A stretch of 64,000 nt of DNA from Taklimakanibacter lacteus (lineage in GTDB: Bacteria > Pseudomonadota > Alphaproteobacteria > Rhizobiales > Aestuariivirgaceae). The notes beneath the pieces are model-generated. The model had not been told where the DNA came from. It searched no databases and worked only from the letters and a program-made list of their open reading frames with translations. Location of the stretch: the NCBI GenBank assembly GCA_003576695.1, contig QOZQ01000006.1:124001-188000 (forward strand). The letters run 5' to 3'. A program made the translations under genes and the position numbers. This document shows, in pieces, positions 42,879-51,031 of the stretch (positions are counted from its first letter, which is position 1; each line of letters opens with the position of its first letter).

Positions 42879-43846
42879 GGCACCAGGATCGTCTTGCCCT
42901 TGACCTCGCGCCGCGCGATCGCTCCCAGGGCTTCGCCGATCTCCTCGAAACGATAGGTGGCATGGATATGCGGCTTGAGCTGGCCCGCCGCCGCCCAGGC
43001 GAGGAGCTGGTCCATATTGGCGCGGTGCAGCTCGGGCTCGCGCTCGGTATGGGCGCCCCAGAACACGCCCAACAGGCTGGCATTCTTCAAGAGGATCAGA
43101 TTGAGCGGCAGTTTCGGAATGTCGCCTTGCGCGAAGCCGACGACCAGATGCCGCCCGCCCCAGCCAAGGGTGCGCACCGCGGGCTCAGTGAGATCGCCGC
43201 CCACCGGATCATAGACGACATCGACGCCGTCCTGGCGCAAGCTGCGCAATCCGTCCTTCAGATTCTGCGTCCGGTAGTTCAGGACCTCATCGGCCCCAAA
43301 GCTCTTGCAGAAAGCAAGCTTGTCGTCGGAGGAGGCGCAGGCGATGACATGGGCGCCCATGAGCTTGCCGATCTCGACCGCCGCCTGGCCGACGCCGCCC
43401 GATGCGCCGAGCACCGCCAGCGTCTCGCCCGGCTCGAGCCGGGCGCGGTCCTTGAGCGCATGCAGCGTCGTGCCATAGGTGATGGAAAGCCCGGCGGCGA
43501 TCTCATCGCTCAAGCCCGGCGGGATGAGCGACAATTGCCGGGCCGCGACGACCGCCTCTTCGCGCGCGCCACCATGGCCGATATAGCCCATCACCCGGTC
43601 GCCCGCCTTGAGGTGACGGACCTGGGCGCCGGTCTCGCTGACGATGCCGGCGATCTCGCCGCCGGGCGAGAACGGCATGGGCGGCTTGACCTGATATTTG
43701 CCCTCAATGATCAGCGTGTCGAAGAAATTGAGGCCGACCGCCTTCACCGCGACCGCCACTTCGTCAGGCCCGGGCTTCACCCGCGCGATGGTTTCGACGC
43801 TGAGCGACGAAGCTCCCCCGGCCGCCTTGCATAGAACTGCTCTCAC
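42875..43846 (-). CDS. Zinc-independent NADPH:quinone oxidoreductase (MDR family)
   Basis: A 323-residue MDR-family protein lacking zinc ligands. It has the GroES-like start GPDEVAVAVKAVGLNFFDTLIIEGKYQVKPPMPFSPGGEIAGIV, the Rossmann motif AVLGASGGVGQAAVEIGK and the C-terminal RREVKGKTILVP. It reduces quinones or enoyl compounds with NADPH. The start is GTG 43846, overlapping the EamA stop as GTGA. It is the middle gene of a three-gene operon. Confidence 0.9.
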   Translation of the reverse strand: MRAVLCKAAGGASSLSVETIARVKPGPDEVAVAVKAVGLNFFDTLIIEGKYQVKPPMPFSPGGEIAGIVSETGAQVRHLKAGDRVMGYIGHGGAREEAVVAARQLSLIPPGLSDEIAAGLSITYGTTLHALKDRARLEPGETLAVLGASGGVGQAAVEIGKLMGAHVIACASSDDKLAFCKSFGADEVLNYRTQNLKDGLRSLRQDGVDVVYDPVGGDLTEPAVRTLGWGGRHLVVGFAQGDIPKLPLNLILLKNASLLGVFWGAHTEREPELHRANMDQLLAWAAAGQLKPHIHATYRFEEIGEALGAIARREVKGKTILVP

Positions 43847-44733
43847 TTGCCCGCTCGCGTCACGATGAAGACACCTACTGCGCAGACCAGCATCCCCGCG
43901 ATCTGCACCAGCGTCAATGTCTCGTTGAACAGGAGCCAGGCCATCAGCGCCGCGACCGCCGGCACCAGGAAGATGAGCGCCGACACTTTCGAGACATCAC
44001 CATGCCGGATGAGCGCCATGAACAGGAGGATGGCGCCGATCGACAGCACGACGACCGACCAGGCGAGCGCGATCCATGCATCGCGCGTCGCATCGAAGCG
44101 GAAATTCTCGGTGATGAGCGCGCCCAGCGCCACGAAGACGAAGGCGCTGGCATATTGCCAGGCCGTGCCGGTGAGGAGATCGACGCGCGCGACATGACGC
44201 TTCTGATAGATGCTGCCGATTGTCATCGACAGCGCGCCGAGGAACATGGCGCCGGCGGTGACGGGCGTGATGCCGCCGACCACCGCGAAACTGAGCTTGG
44301 GCGCCAGCACCAGCGCCACGCCGATGAGCGCCACCGCGAGCCCCAGCCAGTGGCGCATCGTGATGCGCTCGCCGAGCAGCCGGCCCGCCAGGATCGCGGT
44401 CAGGATCGGCTGCAGGCCGGCGATCAGCGCAGCGATGCCCGAGGGCAGGCCATGCGCCACCGCCCAGTAGCAGGCGCCGAGATAGCCGCCATGCAGGAAG
44501 GCGCCAGCGACGATCGCGTGTAACGCCGCGGAAGGGCTTGGCCAGCGCGCCTTGAAGATCAAAGCAAGAACCGCCAGCAGAAGGCCGGCGATGGCGAAGC
44601 GCACCGTCAGGAAAGTCAAAGGATCGACATGGGGCGCCGACAGCCTTGCAACGATGAAACCCGTTGCCCATATCACGACGAATGATGCAGAGGCCGCGGC
44701 AATCCAGGGTTCGGTATTTCTTTCAGAGGCCAT
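43843..44733 (-). CDS. EamA/DMT family transporter
   Basis: A 296-residue protein with ten predicted helices arranged as two EamA repeats: FVVIWATGFIVARLSAPHVDPLTFLTVRF starts the first; the PILTAILAGRLLGERITMRHWLGLAVALIGV end of the first repeat is echoed by FLVPAVAALMAWLLFNETLTLVQIAGMLVCAVGVF. It probably exports amino acids or metabolites. Starting at ATG 44733 avoids an upstream TTG extension. It leads the operon with the oxidoreductase and ACT gene. Confidence 0.88.
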   Translation of the reverse strand: MASERNTEPWIAAASASFVVIWATGFIVARLSAPHVDPLTFLTVRFAIAGLLLAVLALIFKARWPSPSAALHAIVAGAFLHGGYLGACYWAVAHGLPSGIAALIAGLQPILTAILAGRLLGERITMRHWLGLAVALIGVALVLAPKLSFAVVGGITPVTAGAMFLGALSMTIGSIYQKRHVARVDLLTGTAWQYASAFVFVALGALITENFRFDATRDAWIALAWSVVVLSIGAILLFMALIRHGDVSKVSALIFLVPAVAALMAWLLFNETLTLVQIAGMLVCAVGVFIVTRAGK

Positions 44734-44816
44734 GTGTCGGGACGGTTGGGTGATGACGGACAAGTCTCTTGCCCGCCGGAATGCGGTTTGGCGAGTTAGA
44801 CTTGGGAAAGGCAGAT

Positions 44817-45548
44817 ATGTTCGATCCGCAGAAGCTTCTTGATCAGTTCATGGGCGGTGGCGCGCGCGACGGCCAGAATGCCCCGCAGAAAAGCGGATCG
44901 GGATTTTCCCCTGATATGTTGAAGGGCCTCGCCGGCGGTGCCGCCGCGGGCGGTCTTGTTTCGATATTGCTGGGGTCCAAGGGCGGCAAGAAGCTGGCCG
45001 GCAACGCGCTGAAGCTCGGCGGCGCTGCCGTGCTGGGCGGCATCGCCTATCGCGCCTGGCAGAATTACCAGGCGACCAGGGGCGCCCGGACGACCGTGCC
45101 GGTCGAGCCCCCGAACGGGTCAATGAAGGATGTGACGCCGAAGGTCGAAGGCACGGTGTTCCTTCCCTCGGGCACGGCCGAGCGCAACGAGCTGTCGCTC
45201 GTGCTCCTGCGCGCCATGATCGCGGCCGCCAAGGCCGACGGCCATATCGATGCCAGGGAGCAGCAGGCGATCTTCGCCAAGCTCGACGAGCTCAGCCTCG
45301 ACAATGATGCCAAGGCCTTCGTCATCGACGAATTGCGCAAACCTCTCGATATCGATGCGGTGGTCAGGAGCGCCACGAGCCCCGAGCGCGCCGCCGAGAT
45401 CTATGCCGCTTCCGTGCTCGCCATCGATCCCGACGATCCGGCCGAGCAGGCCTATCTCGCCATGCTCGCCTCGCGCCTCAAGCTCGATCCCGGCCTGAAG
45501 GCAAGTGTCGAGACCGAGGCGCGGAAGCTTCCGGTCGTGGTGGGATAA
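44817..45548 (+). CDS. DUF533 (YebE-like, TerB-fold) protein
   Basis: A 243-residue protein. The N-terminus MFDPQKLLDQFMGGG and the Gly/Ala-rich helix GLAGGAAAGGLVSILLGSKGGKKLAGNALKLGGAAVLGGIAYRAW (about 36-80) are the YebE pattern, possibly membrane-associated. The C-terminal half is TerB-like: LLRAMIAAAKADGHIDAREQQAIFAKLDE with the acidic DGHID-x2-E motif. The function is unknown. The start has GGGAAAGG just upstream. Confidence 0.86.
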   Translation: MFDPQKLLDQFMGGGARDGQNAPQKSGSGFSPDMLKGLAGGAAAGGLVSILLGSKGGKKLAGNALKLGGAAVLGGIAYRAWQNYQATRGARTTVPVEPPNGSMKDVTPKVEGTVFLPSGTAERNELSLVLLRAMIAAAKADGHIDAREQQAIFAKLDELSLDNDAKAFVIDELRKPLDIDAVVRSATSPERAAEIYAASVLAIDPDDPAEQAYLAMLASRLKLDPGLKASVETEARKLPVVVG

Positions 45549-45576
45549 CCGCTCCAATCTCAATAACTTTCCCCTT

Positions 45577-45592
45577 CTCCCGCTTGCGGGAG
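45577..45592. terminator. Short hairpin after the DUF533 gene
   Basis: CTCCCGC (45577-45583) pairs with GCGGGAG (45586-45592) over a 2-nt TT gap (stem shortens in practice), 29 bases past the DUF533 stop, within CCCTTCTCCCGCTTGCGGGAGAGGG. It is a fragment of a common palindromic repeat and may act as a terminator; no T-tract follows. Confidence 0.45.
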
Positions 45593-45689
45593 AGGGCGAA
45601 AATCCCGGAAACCATGCTTGACACGCGTCGAAGGAATTGGCGGCACCGCCGACCTTTCATCGAATCCTCGCCCCTGATATGCCTTGCGC

Positions 45690-46565
45690 ATGACGGACTC
45701 ACGGCCTTCCCTCACCCGGCTCATCCTCGAAGCCATAAGGCGCCTGTTCGCCGATGAGGCGATCCCCTTGGCCGGCAATATCGCCTTCCGCTTCCTCTTC
45801 TCGATCTTCCCCTTCCTGATCTTCCTCACAGCCCTCGCCGGCTTCTTCGGCAGCGCCGATCTCGCCGCCCGCATCGTCACCTATCTGCTCAGTGTCGCGC
45901 CCAGGGAATTCGTCTCGCCGCTGGCGCCCGAGATCAATTCGCTGTTGACCCGTCCGCGCACCGGCCTCCTCAGCGTATCGGCCATCATCACGGTATGGAG
46001 CGCCATGGGCGGCGTCGACAGCGTGCGCGTGGCGCTCAACCGCGCCTATGGCCTGACCGAGGACCGCAATGCCTTCCTGCTCTATCTGATCATGGCGCTG
46101 TTCGTGGTGGGCTCGGCGATGCTGCTGCTGGCGCTTGCCGTGCTGATCGTCTTCGCCCCGACCGCCATCCATTTCATCAACACCTATGCGCCGGGCTTCG
46201 ACGACATCATCGCCACCTTCGACCGCTACCGCTATCCGCTGGCGCTCATCATCCTGGTGGTCGGCCTGTTCCTGGCGCATCTCATTTTGCCGGCGCGGCG
46301 GGTGAAGCTGCATTATCTGATGCCGGGCGTCATCCTCACCGTTTCCGTGTGGCTCATATTGTCGAGCGTCTATTCCTACTTCCTGTCCAATTTCGCCACC
46401 TTCGCCTCGACCTATGCCGGCCTGTCCGGTCTCTTCGCGGCGATGTTCCTGATCTATCTGTCGGCACTGGCGCTCATCCTCGGCGGCGAGCTCAACCGCG
46501 TCATCGTGCTGGCGCGCAAGCACCGGGAGCCGTCAGCCGAAACGGCGGACCTCAGCAAGGAGTGA
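45690..46565 (+). CDS. YihY/BrkB (UPF0761) family membrane protein
   Basis: A 291-residue protein with six hydrophobic helices. The family features are the N-terminal amphipathic helix with DEAIPLAGNIAFRFLFSIFPFLIFLTALAGFFG, a central VWSAMGGVDSVRVALNRAYGL and C-terminal YAGLSGLFAAMFLIYLSALALILGGELN. It was once called tRNA-processing RNase BN, later corrected; the role is uncertain. The start at ATG 45690 is preferred over TTG 45684. It overlaps the convergent TfoX-like gene by 33 bp. Confidence 0.88.
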   Translation: MTDSRPSLTRLILEAIRRLFADEAIPLAGNIAFRFLFSIFPFLIFLTALAGFFGSADLAARIVTYLLSVAPREFVSPLAPEINSLLTRPRTGLLSVSAIITVWSAMGGVDSVRVALNRAYGLTEDRNAFLLYLIMALFVVGSAMLLLALAVLIVFAPTAIHFINTYAPGFDDIIATFDRYRYPLALIILVVGLFLAHLILPARRVKLHYLMPGVILTVSVWLILSSVYSYFLSNFATFASTYAGLSGLFAAMFLIYLSALALILGGELNRVIVLARKHREPSAETADLSKE

Positions 46566-46790
46566 GGCTTTCTCCGCTTTCGTGACGGTGCGCCAGTCGC
46601 GATCTTCGAGGCCGGCGGCGATTGCCCACAGGAGATTGAGCGACGCTTTGTCCTTCACGCGCCGATAGGCTTTCGCCGCGCCGAGGAGCCGCAATTCGGC
46701 GATCCTGCGAATGCCGGCCTCGGCCAGAAGCCGCGCGGATTTAGGCCCGAGATTGCGCAGGCTCGCGACCGGCAAACGGTCTTCGTCCAT
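46533..46790 (-). CDS. Stand-alone TfoX C-terminal domain protein
   Basis: An 85-residue protein consisting only of the TfoX C-terminal helix-hairpin-helix domain: LRNLGPKSARLLAEAGIRRIAELRLLGAAKAYRRVK and the LNLLWAIAAGLED-x2-W segment. The N-terminal TfoX domain is absent; single-domain forms are common in alphaproteobacteria. It could bind DNA or protein, unknown. It is 6 bp downstream of ccr on the same strand, so it may share its transcript. Confidence 0.85.
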   Translation of the reverse strand: MDEDRLPVASLRNLGPKSARLLAEAGIRRIAELRLLGAAKAYRRVKDKASLNLLWAIAAGLEDRDWRTVTKAEKASLLAEVRRFG

Positions 46791-46796
46791 GAAGAG

Positions 46797-48098
46797 CTAC
46801 GACGCCGAAGCTTCGATCACATCCTCGAAGGTCTTGAGCCCGGTGCGCGGCGCCGACACCAGCACCGCCATATTGCCGGGCCGGTGCTCGTTCTTCCACA
46901 TCTTCATATGCGCCTTGGGAATGTCGCTCCACGCATAGACCTCCGACATGCAGGGATCGATGCGCTGCGCCACGACCAGCTTGTTGGCGTTCGACGCCTG
47001 CATGAGATTGGCGAAATGCGAGCCCTGGACGCGCTTCTGGTGCATCCACAGATAGCGCGCATCCATGGTGAGATTATAGCCGGTCGTGCCGGCGCAGATG
47101 ACCACCATGCCGCCGCGCTTCACCACCAGCACCGAGACCGGGAAGGTCGTCTCGCCCGGATGCTCGAACACCATATCGACATTGTTGCCTTTGCCGGTGA
47201 AATTCCAGATCGCCTTGCCGAAATCGCGGGCATTCTTCAGCCAATCGTTATATTCGGCCGTGCCGACCTTCGGCATCTCGCCCCAGCATTTGAAATTCTT
47301 GCGGTTGATGACGCCCTTGGCGCCGAGCGACATCACGAACTCGGCCTTGTCGTCGTCCGAGATGACGCCGATGGCATTGCCGCCGGCGGTGGCGATCAAC
47401 TGCACCGCCATGGAGCCGAGGCCCCCTGATGCGCCCCACACCAGCACATTCTGGCCGGGCTTCAGCGTATGCGGCCGGTGGCCGAAGAGCATGCGATAGG
47501 CGGTGGCGAGGGTGAGCGTATAGCAGGCCGATTCTTCCCAGGAGAGATGCTGCGGCCGCGGCAGCAGCTGGCGCGCCTGCACGCGGGCGAACTGCGCGAA
47601 GGATCCATCCGGTGTCTCATAGCCCCAGATGCGCTGCGAGGGCGAGAACATCGGATCGCCGCCATTGCATTCCTCGTCATCGCCGTCATCCTGGTTGCAG
47701 TGGATGACGACCTCATCGCCCACCGTCCAGCGCTTCACCTTGGCGCCGACCGCATAGACGATACCGGCCGCGTCCGAACCCGCGATATGATAGGGATTCT
47801 TGTGGCCGTCGATCGGCGAGATCGGCTTGCCGAGCGCTGCCCACACGCCGTTGTAATTGACGCCCGCCGCCATCACCAGGACGAGCACTTCGTCCTCGCC
47901 GATCGTCCAGGTCGGCACGACCTCGATTTGCATGGCGCTGTCGGGCGGGCCGTGACGATCCTGGCGAATGGTCCAGGCATACATTTTTTCGGGAACATGG
48001 CCGAGCGGCGGGATCTCGCCGATCTCATAGAGATCCTTCACCGGCTGGTTGGTGTTGGCGGCATCGGCACTCAGCGTGGTCTTGGCCTGGGCCTTCAT
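46797..48098 (-). CDS. ccr: Crotonyl-CoA carboxylase/reductase
   Basis: A 433-residue MDR enzyme of the Ccr type: an insertion-rich GroES-like domain (KNPYHIAGSDAAGIVYAVG, HCNQDDGDDEECNGGDPMFSPSQRIWGYETPDGSFAQF) and the NADPH fold LVWGASGGLGSMAVQLIA, with FEHPGETTFPVSV including the conserved His/Glu environment. It converts crotonyl-CoA, CO2 and NADPH to ethylmalonyl-CoA, the key EMC step. The start at 48098 follows GGAGGACC; the frame to 48230 is longer but unsupported. Confidence 0.95.
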   Translation of the reverse strand: MKAQAKTTLSADAANTNQPVKDLYEIGEIPPLGHVPEKMYAWTIRQDRHGPPDSAMQIEVVPTWTIGEDEVLVLVMAAGVNYNGVWAALGKPISPIDGHKNPYHIAGSDAAGIVYAVGAKVKRWTVGDEVVIHCNQDDGDDEECNGGDPMFSPSQRIWGYETPDGSFAQFARVQARQLLPRPQHLSWEESACYTLTLATAYRMLFGHRPHTLKPGQNVLVWGASGGLGSMAVQLIATAGGNAIGVISDDDKAEFVMSLGAKGVINRKNFKCWGEMPKVGTAEYNDWLKNARDFGKAIWNFTGKGNNVDMVFEHPGETTFPVSVLVVKRGGMVVICAGTTGYNLTMDARYLWMHQKRVQGSHFANLMQASNANKLVVAQRIDPCMSEVYAWSDIPKAHMKMWKNEHRPGNMAVLVSAPRTGLKTFEDVIEASAS

Positions 48099-48199
48099 GG
48101 CTTGGTCCTCCGTTCCCCCGTCATTATTAAGGGAGAGGCTAGACCATTTCGCAATGCAACAAAAGTCCACCGCGCCTGCTAACGGCCAATAAAGGACAG

Positions 48200-48239
48200 T
48201 TTGCCGCGCTTTTAGGCAAAGCTGCCCCAAACCGGGCAG
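48200..48239. promoter_or_regulatory. Two dyads upstream of ccr
   Basis: TTTGCC (48200-48205) and GGCAAA (48215-48220) form a 21-bp dyad with a 9-bp spacer; CTGCCC (48222-48227) and GGGCAG (48234-48239) follow immediately. They lie about 100-140 bp before the ccr start in the gap to the small membrane-protein gene. These are candidate operators for a ccr regulator (inference; no regulator gene is adjacent). Confidence 0.45.
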
Positions 48240-48323
48240 GTCCGGTTAACCTCTCCAAGGCTTGGAGCTTACCGCGAAGAATGCTCTGCGGTATGATCCG
48301 GCCAACACATGGGATCCTGTGGA

Positions 48324-48632
48324 ATGATGGATTTCCTGACCCATATCCATGATCTCCTGACCCGCGCCCCGCCAATATCGGGCGGACAGTGGCTGTTCCT
48401 GCTGCTTCTCCTGGGGGTGGCCACCATCATTTTCAACATCGTGACCAATACGTCCGAATTGCCGCAGATGGCTCTCAATTTCCTGTTCCTGCTGGTGGGC
48501 GCGAGGCTGGGCATGATCCTGTTTCCCAACCTGTCCCCGCCTTTGGATGTGATGGCCAATGCCACCCTTGCCGTATTTTCCGGCATGGTCGGGGCGGCGC
48601 TCGTCAATATGGCGTTCTTCCGGTCCAGCTGA
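48324..48632 (+). CDS. Small membrane protein upstream of ecm
   Basis: A 102-residue protein with three hydrophobic segments (about 22-39, 46-64 and 75-97) and no recognised domain. Tandem ATGs at 48324 and 48327, and an alternative at 48309, leave the start uncertain by a few residues. It ends 48 bp before ecm on the same strand and is divergent from ccr, so it is probably transcribed with ecm. The function is unknown. Confidence 0.65.
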   Translation: MMDFLTHIHDLLTRAPPISGGQWLFLLLLLGVATIIFNIVTNTSELPQMALNFLFLLVGARLGMILFPNLSPPLDVMANATLAVFSGMVGAALVNMAFFRSS

Positions 48633-48680
48633 CTCCGAAGGAATTATTGCGCCGCAACATGACCCATGCTTTCATGGGCC

Positions 48681-50660
48681 ATGACGCGAGACCGCCCCTG
48701 GATCTTCCGCACCTATGCCGGCCATTCGACCGCGGCCGACAGCAACCGCCTGTTCCGCACCAATCTCGCCAAGGGCCAGACCGGCCTCTCGGTCGCCTTC
48801 GATCTGCCGACCCAGACCGGCTATGACAGCGACCATGTCCTGGCCAAAGGCGAGGTCGGCAAGGTCGGCGTGCCCATCTCGCATCTGGGCGACATGAAGG
48901 CCCTGTTCGACCAGATCCCGCTCGGCGAGATGAACACGTCGATGACGATCAACGCCACGGCGGCCTGGCTTCTCGCCCTTTATGTCGCCGCCGCCGATGC
49001 GCAAGGGGCATCGCGCGCGAGCCTCACCGGCACCACCCAGAACGACATCATCAAGGAATATCTCTCGCGCGGCACCTATGTGTTCCCGCCGAAGCCCTCG
49101 ATGCGGCTGATCACCGACACGATCGCCTTCGCGTCGAGCGAGCTCCCCAAATGGAATCCGATGAATGTCTGCTCCTATCATCTGCAGGAAGCCGGCGCCA
49201 CACCGGTGCAGGAGCTGAGCTTCGCGCTCGCCACCGCCATCGCCGTGCTGGACGGCGTCAGAGCGAGCGGCACGATCCCCGAGGATGAATTCCCGCAAGT
49301 GGTCGGCCGCATCTCCTTCTTCGTCAATGCCGGCATCCGCTTCATCACCGAGATCTGCAAGATGCGGGCCTTCACCGAATTGTGGGACGAGATCTGCCGC
49401 GACCGCTATGGCGTCGCGGACGAGAAGCTGCGCCGCTTCCGCTATGGCGTGCAGGTGAATTCGCTGGGCCTCACCGAGCAGCAGCCGGAGAACAACGTCT
49501 ATCGCATATTGCTCGAGATGCTGGCGGTGGTGCTGTCGAAGAACGCCCGCGCCCGCGCCGTGCAGTTGCCGGCCTGGAACGAAGCTCTGGGCCTGCCGCG
49601 CCCATGGGACCAGCAATGGTCTTTGCGCATGCAGCAGATCGTCGCCTATGAATCGGACCTTCTCGACTATGGTGACATCTTCGACGGCTCGAAGGAGATC
49701 GAAGCCAAGGTCGAAGACCTGAAGACTGAAGCGCGCACCGAGCTTTCCCGCGTGCTCGCCATGGGCGGCGCCATTGCGGCGATCGAGTCGGGCTATATGA
49801 AGAAGGCGCTGGTCGAATCCAATGCCGAACGCCTGCGCGCCATCGAAGCAGGCGAGACCAAGGTCGTCGGCGTCAACGCCTTCACCGCGAGCGAGCCTTC
49901 GCCGCTTGCCGCCGAAGATGGTGATGCCATTCTCACTGTCCCTGAGACAGTCGAATATGAGCAGATCGATAAATTGAAAGCCTGGCGCAGCGCCCGGGAT
50001 GCGAAGGCGGCGGCGGCGGCGCTGAAAGAGCTGGATAGGGCGGCGCGCGAAGCGCGCAATGTCATGGAGGCCTCGATCGCCTGCGCCCGGGCCGGCGTCA
50101 CCACCGGCGAATGGGGCGAGACCTTGCGCCGCGTCTTCGGCGAATACCGTGCCCCCACCGGCGTCACGCTGCTGATGCGGGGCGACGCCTCGCAATCGAT
50201 CACCGATGTGCGGGCCGCGGTCGAAGCGCTATCCGCCAAGCTCGGCATGAAGCCCAGATTCCTGGTCGGCAAGCCCGGCCTCGACGGCCATTCCAACGGC
50301 GCCGAGCAGATCGCGGTCAGGGCCGCCGATTGCGGCTTCGAGGTCTCCTATGACGGCATCCGCCTGACGCCTGAGCAGATCGTCTCGGCGGCGATCGAGC
50401 ACAAGGTCCATGTCGTCGGCCTCTCGATCCTGTCGGGCTCGCATGTGCCCCTGGTGCGCGAGGTGATGAACCGCATGCGCGCATCGGGCTTGAGCCATGT
50501 GCCGGTGGTGGCGGGCGGCATCATCCCGGCGGAGGACGTGCTGGTGCTCAAGCAACTGGGCGTCGCCCAGGTCTATACGCCCAAGGACTTCGATCTCAAC
50601 CGCATCATGACCGATCTCGTGCGCCTCATCGAGGCGAAGGAAAGCGAGCGCGCCGCGTGA
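48681..50660 (+). CDS. ecm: Ethylmalonyl-CoA mutase (B12-dependent)
   Basis: A 659-residue single-chain mutase. The TIM-barrel substrate domain begins RDRPWIFRTYAGHSTAADSNRLFRTNLAKGQTGLSVAFDLPTQTGYDSDH, characteristic of Ecm and distinct from methylmalonyl-CoA mutase. The C-terminal cobalamin domain has the D535-x-H537-x-x-G540 motif (GLDGHSNG), with GLSILSGSH and VVAGGIIP. It rearranges (2R)-ethylmalonyl-CoA to methylsuccinyl-CoA. ATG 48681 is chosen to match the Ecm N-terminus; ATG 48666 is in frame. It overlaps the next gene by GTGA. Confidence 0.95.
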   Translation: MTRDRPWIFRTYAGHSTAADSNRLFRTNLAKGQTGLSVAFDLPTQTGYDSDHVLAKGEVGKVGVPISHLGDMKALFDQIPLGEMNTSMTINATAAWLLALYVAAADAQGASRASLTGTTQNDIIKEYLSRGTYVFPPKPSMRLITDTIAFASSELPKWNPMNVCSYHLQEAGATPVQELSFALATAIAVLDGVRASGTIPEDEFPQVVGRISFFVNAGIRFITEICKMRAFTELWDEICRDRYGVADEKLRRFRYGVQVNSLGLTEQQPENNVYRILLEMLAVVLSKNARARAVQLPAWNEALGLPRPWDQQWSLRMQQIVAYESDLLDYGDIFDGSKEIEAKVEDLKTEARTELSRVLAMGGAIAAIESGYMKKALVESNAERLRAIEAGETKVVGVNAFTASEPSPLAAEDGDAILTVPETVEYEQIDKLKAWRSARDAKAAAAALKELDRAAREARNVMEASIACARAGVTTGEWGETLRRVFGEYRAPTGVTLLMRGDASQSITDVRAAVEALSAKLGMKPRFLVGKPGLDGHSNGAEQIAVRAADCGFEVSYDGIRLTPEQIVSAAIEHKVHVVGLSILSGSHVPLVREVMNRMRASGLSHVPVVAGGIIPAEDVLVLKQLGVAQVYTPKDFDLNRIMTDLVRLIEAKESERAA

Positions 50661-51004
50661 AACGAGAAGCCACCAGGCGACTCGACCGGCAATTGGCTCT
50701 AGAGGCCGTCACTGGGAACATCTTCGCGGTCCTGCTCGGGCTTGCCATCGCGGCCGGATTGCTTTTCTGGGTGACGAATGTCCCCGTGTCGCGCCAGACC
50801 ATCGAAGGCCGCTTCGTCCGCTGGACGGTGCATCAATCCGACAAGGGACAAAGCTTGCCGCGGGTCTTTGTCGATTTTCCCGATGGCCATACGACGGCGG
50901 TGGTCGCCTGGGCCGACTGGCGCCCGCCGGAGGTCGGCAGCGCAGTCAGGGTCGAGGAAGAAACGCTGCGCTGGTACGGGAAATACTATCGCCTGGTCCC
51001 CTGA
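50657..51004 (+). CDS. Membrane-anchored DUF3592-like small protein
   Basis: A 115-residue protein with one transmembrane helix (about 19-39) and a C-terminal soluble beta-rich domain, ending in RVEEETLRWYGKYYRLVP. It starts at GTG 50657 overlapping the ecm stop (GTGA), so it is translationally coupled to ecm. I am not certain of the family; the TM-plus-beta arrangement resembles DUF3592-type proteins. The role is unknown. Confidence 0.65.
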   Translation: MKREATRRLDRQLALEAVTGNIFAVLLGLAIAAGLLFWVTNVPVSRQTIEGRFVRWTVHQSDKGQSLPRVFVDFPDGHTTAVVAWADWRPPEVGSAVRVEEETLRWYGKYYRLVP

Positions 51005-51031
51005 TCCGGCTATTGTGCCGGCATCTTACGC

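Noticed and set aside
48672-50195. 507-codon minus-strand open frame
   Set aside because: Antisense to ecm; no motif or ribosome-binding site.
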